64,000 nucleotides of DNA from Salibacterium aidingense DSM 18341 (lineage in GTDB: Bacteria; Bacillota; Bacilli; Bacillales; Marinococcaceae): contig NZ_AUCI01000003.1 in the NCBI RefSeq assembly GCF_000429685.1, positions 124,001 to 188,000 on the forward strand, given 5' to 3'. Under the pieces are notes generated by a model. It saw nothing but the letters and a program-made list of their open reading frames with translations. It ran no database searches and was not told the origin of the DNA. The position numbers were made by a program, and so were the translations under genes. Shown piece by piece: positions 63,745 through 64,000 of this stretch (within the stretch, counting starts at the first letter, position 1; every line of letters begins with the position of its first letter).

Positions 63745-63950
63745 GGCACCTTCGGACATTTATTCCGCTGAATGCCCGAATACGTGGCCTGTGACAGCTT
63801 TTTCAGACATTTGTTCCGTTATCCGGGCTCCAGAACGCTTCTTTTACGATAAAAAAGCGAAGTAACGGAAAAAATGTCCGAACCCTCCTTCAAAATAGGT
63901 GAAATCGTAGAAATAAAGGAATAAATGTCCCCCGCCGGGGTATCTTCGAC
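63745..63950. repeat. Nested-palindrome repeat, copy 2
   Basis: Four copies of the CGGAATAxATGTCC-type motif: CGGACATTTATTCCGCT (63753-63769, inverted), CAGACATTTGTTCCGTTAT (63804-63822, inverted), TAACGGAAAAAATGTCCG (63863-63880, direct) and AAAGGAATAAATGTCC (63915-63930, direct). The outer and inner pairs can fold as nested hairpins. CTCCTTCAAAA between the direct pair is shared with copy 1 at 28200-28375. The whole 63600-64000 stretch has no gene that I can support; from about 63950 a CCCGCAGGAGTC block like that of repeat A/B appears. Confidence 0.7.
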
Positions 63951-64000
63951 TCATTCCCGCAGGAGTCTCGCCTGCTCCGTTCTCACCTAAAGGAAACGTT

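Noticed and set aside
1-64000. CRISPR array, prophage, IS transposase or toxin-antitoxin pair
   Set aside because: No regularly spaced direct repeats, no cas-like, integrase or transposase frame, and no small paired toxin genes were seen on either strand.

Overview
The window is a chromosomal core segment of a low-to-mid GC Firmicute of the family Bacillaceae. The gene order follows the Bacillus subtilis yqgN-to-spoIIP segment almost gene for gene: rpmG, the penicillin-binding protein, yqgE, sodA, yqfZ-ispG, zur, nfo-cshB-yqfQ-ispH, yqfO-trmK-cccA-sigA-dnaG-yqxD-yqfL-ccpN-glyS-glyQ-recO-yqzL-era-cdd-dgkA-ybeY-phoH-yqfD-yqfC, yqfB-floA-yqeZ, yqeY-rpsU, deoC, mtaB-rsmE-prmA-dnaJ-dnaK-grpE-hrcA, hemW-lepA-yqxA-spoIIP. 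Sporulation genes (spoIIP, yqfC, yqfD, yqxA) indicate an endospore former. The many acidic proteins and a Na+/phosphate symporter would fit a salt- or alkali-adapted genus, but this is inference and the species is not identifiable.

Layout. 1-1.4 kb: start of a formyl-THF cyclo-ligase gene, rpmG and two small membrane-anchored proteins. 1.4-10.6 kb: PBP, MFS, sodA, a five-gene tRNA cluster, a Na/Pi symporter and a DUF1189 protein, bracketed by two ~500-600 bp copies of a non-coding repeat in inverted orientation. 10.6-28.2 kb: an NfeD protein, a DUF1002 protein, the isoprenoid enzymes IspG and IspH, a zinc-type ABC transporter with two permeases plus Zur, a ppx-ppk polyphosphate pair, an orphan sensor kinase, DNA repair (nfo) and an RNA helicase. 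28.5-46 kb: a long minus-strand housekeeping block (tRNA modification, cytochrome c, sigma A, primase, glycyl-tRNA synthetase under a T-box, RecO, Era, YbeY, PhoH). 46-64 kb: the flotillin/NfeD membrane operon, translation and heat-shock operons (CIRCE upstream of hrcA), LepA and SpoIIP.

Several things depart from the B. subtilis template. The pst phosphate operon is absent beside the PBP gene. The HD-domain c-di-AMP phosphodiesterase gene (pgpH) is absent between phoH and ybeY. A ppx-ppk pair and an orphan kinase lie between the zur and yqfT loci. The yqxD homologue has no AUG, GUG or UUG at its conserved N-terminus, and an AUA aligns with the expected start. Both NfeD-type genes have textbook sigma-W-type promoters (TGAAAC-N16-CGTA). 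No phage, IS transposase, CRISPR array or defence island is present. I did not find a clearly new multi-gene system; the most novel material is the repeat families and the regulatory details.
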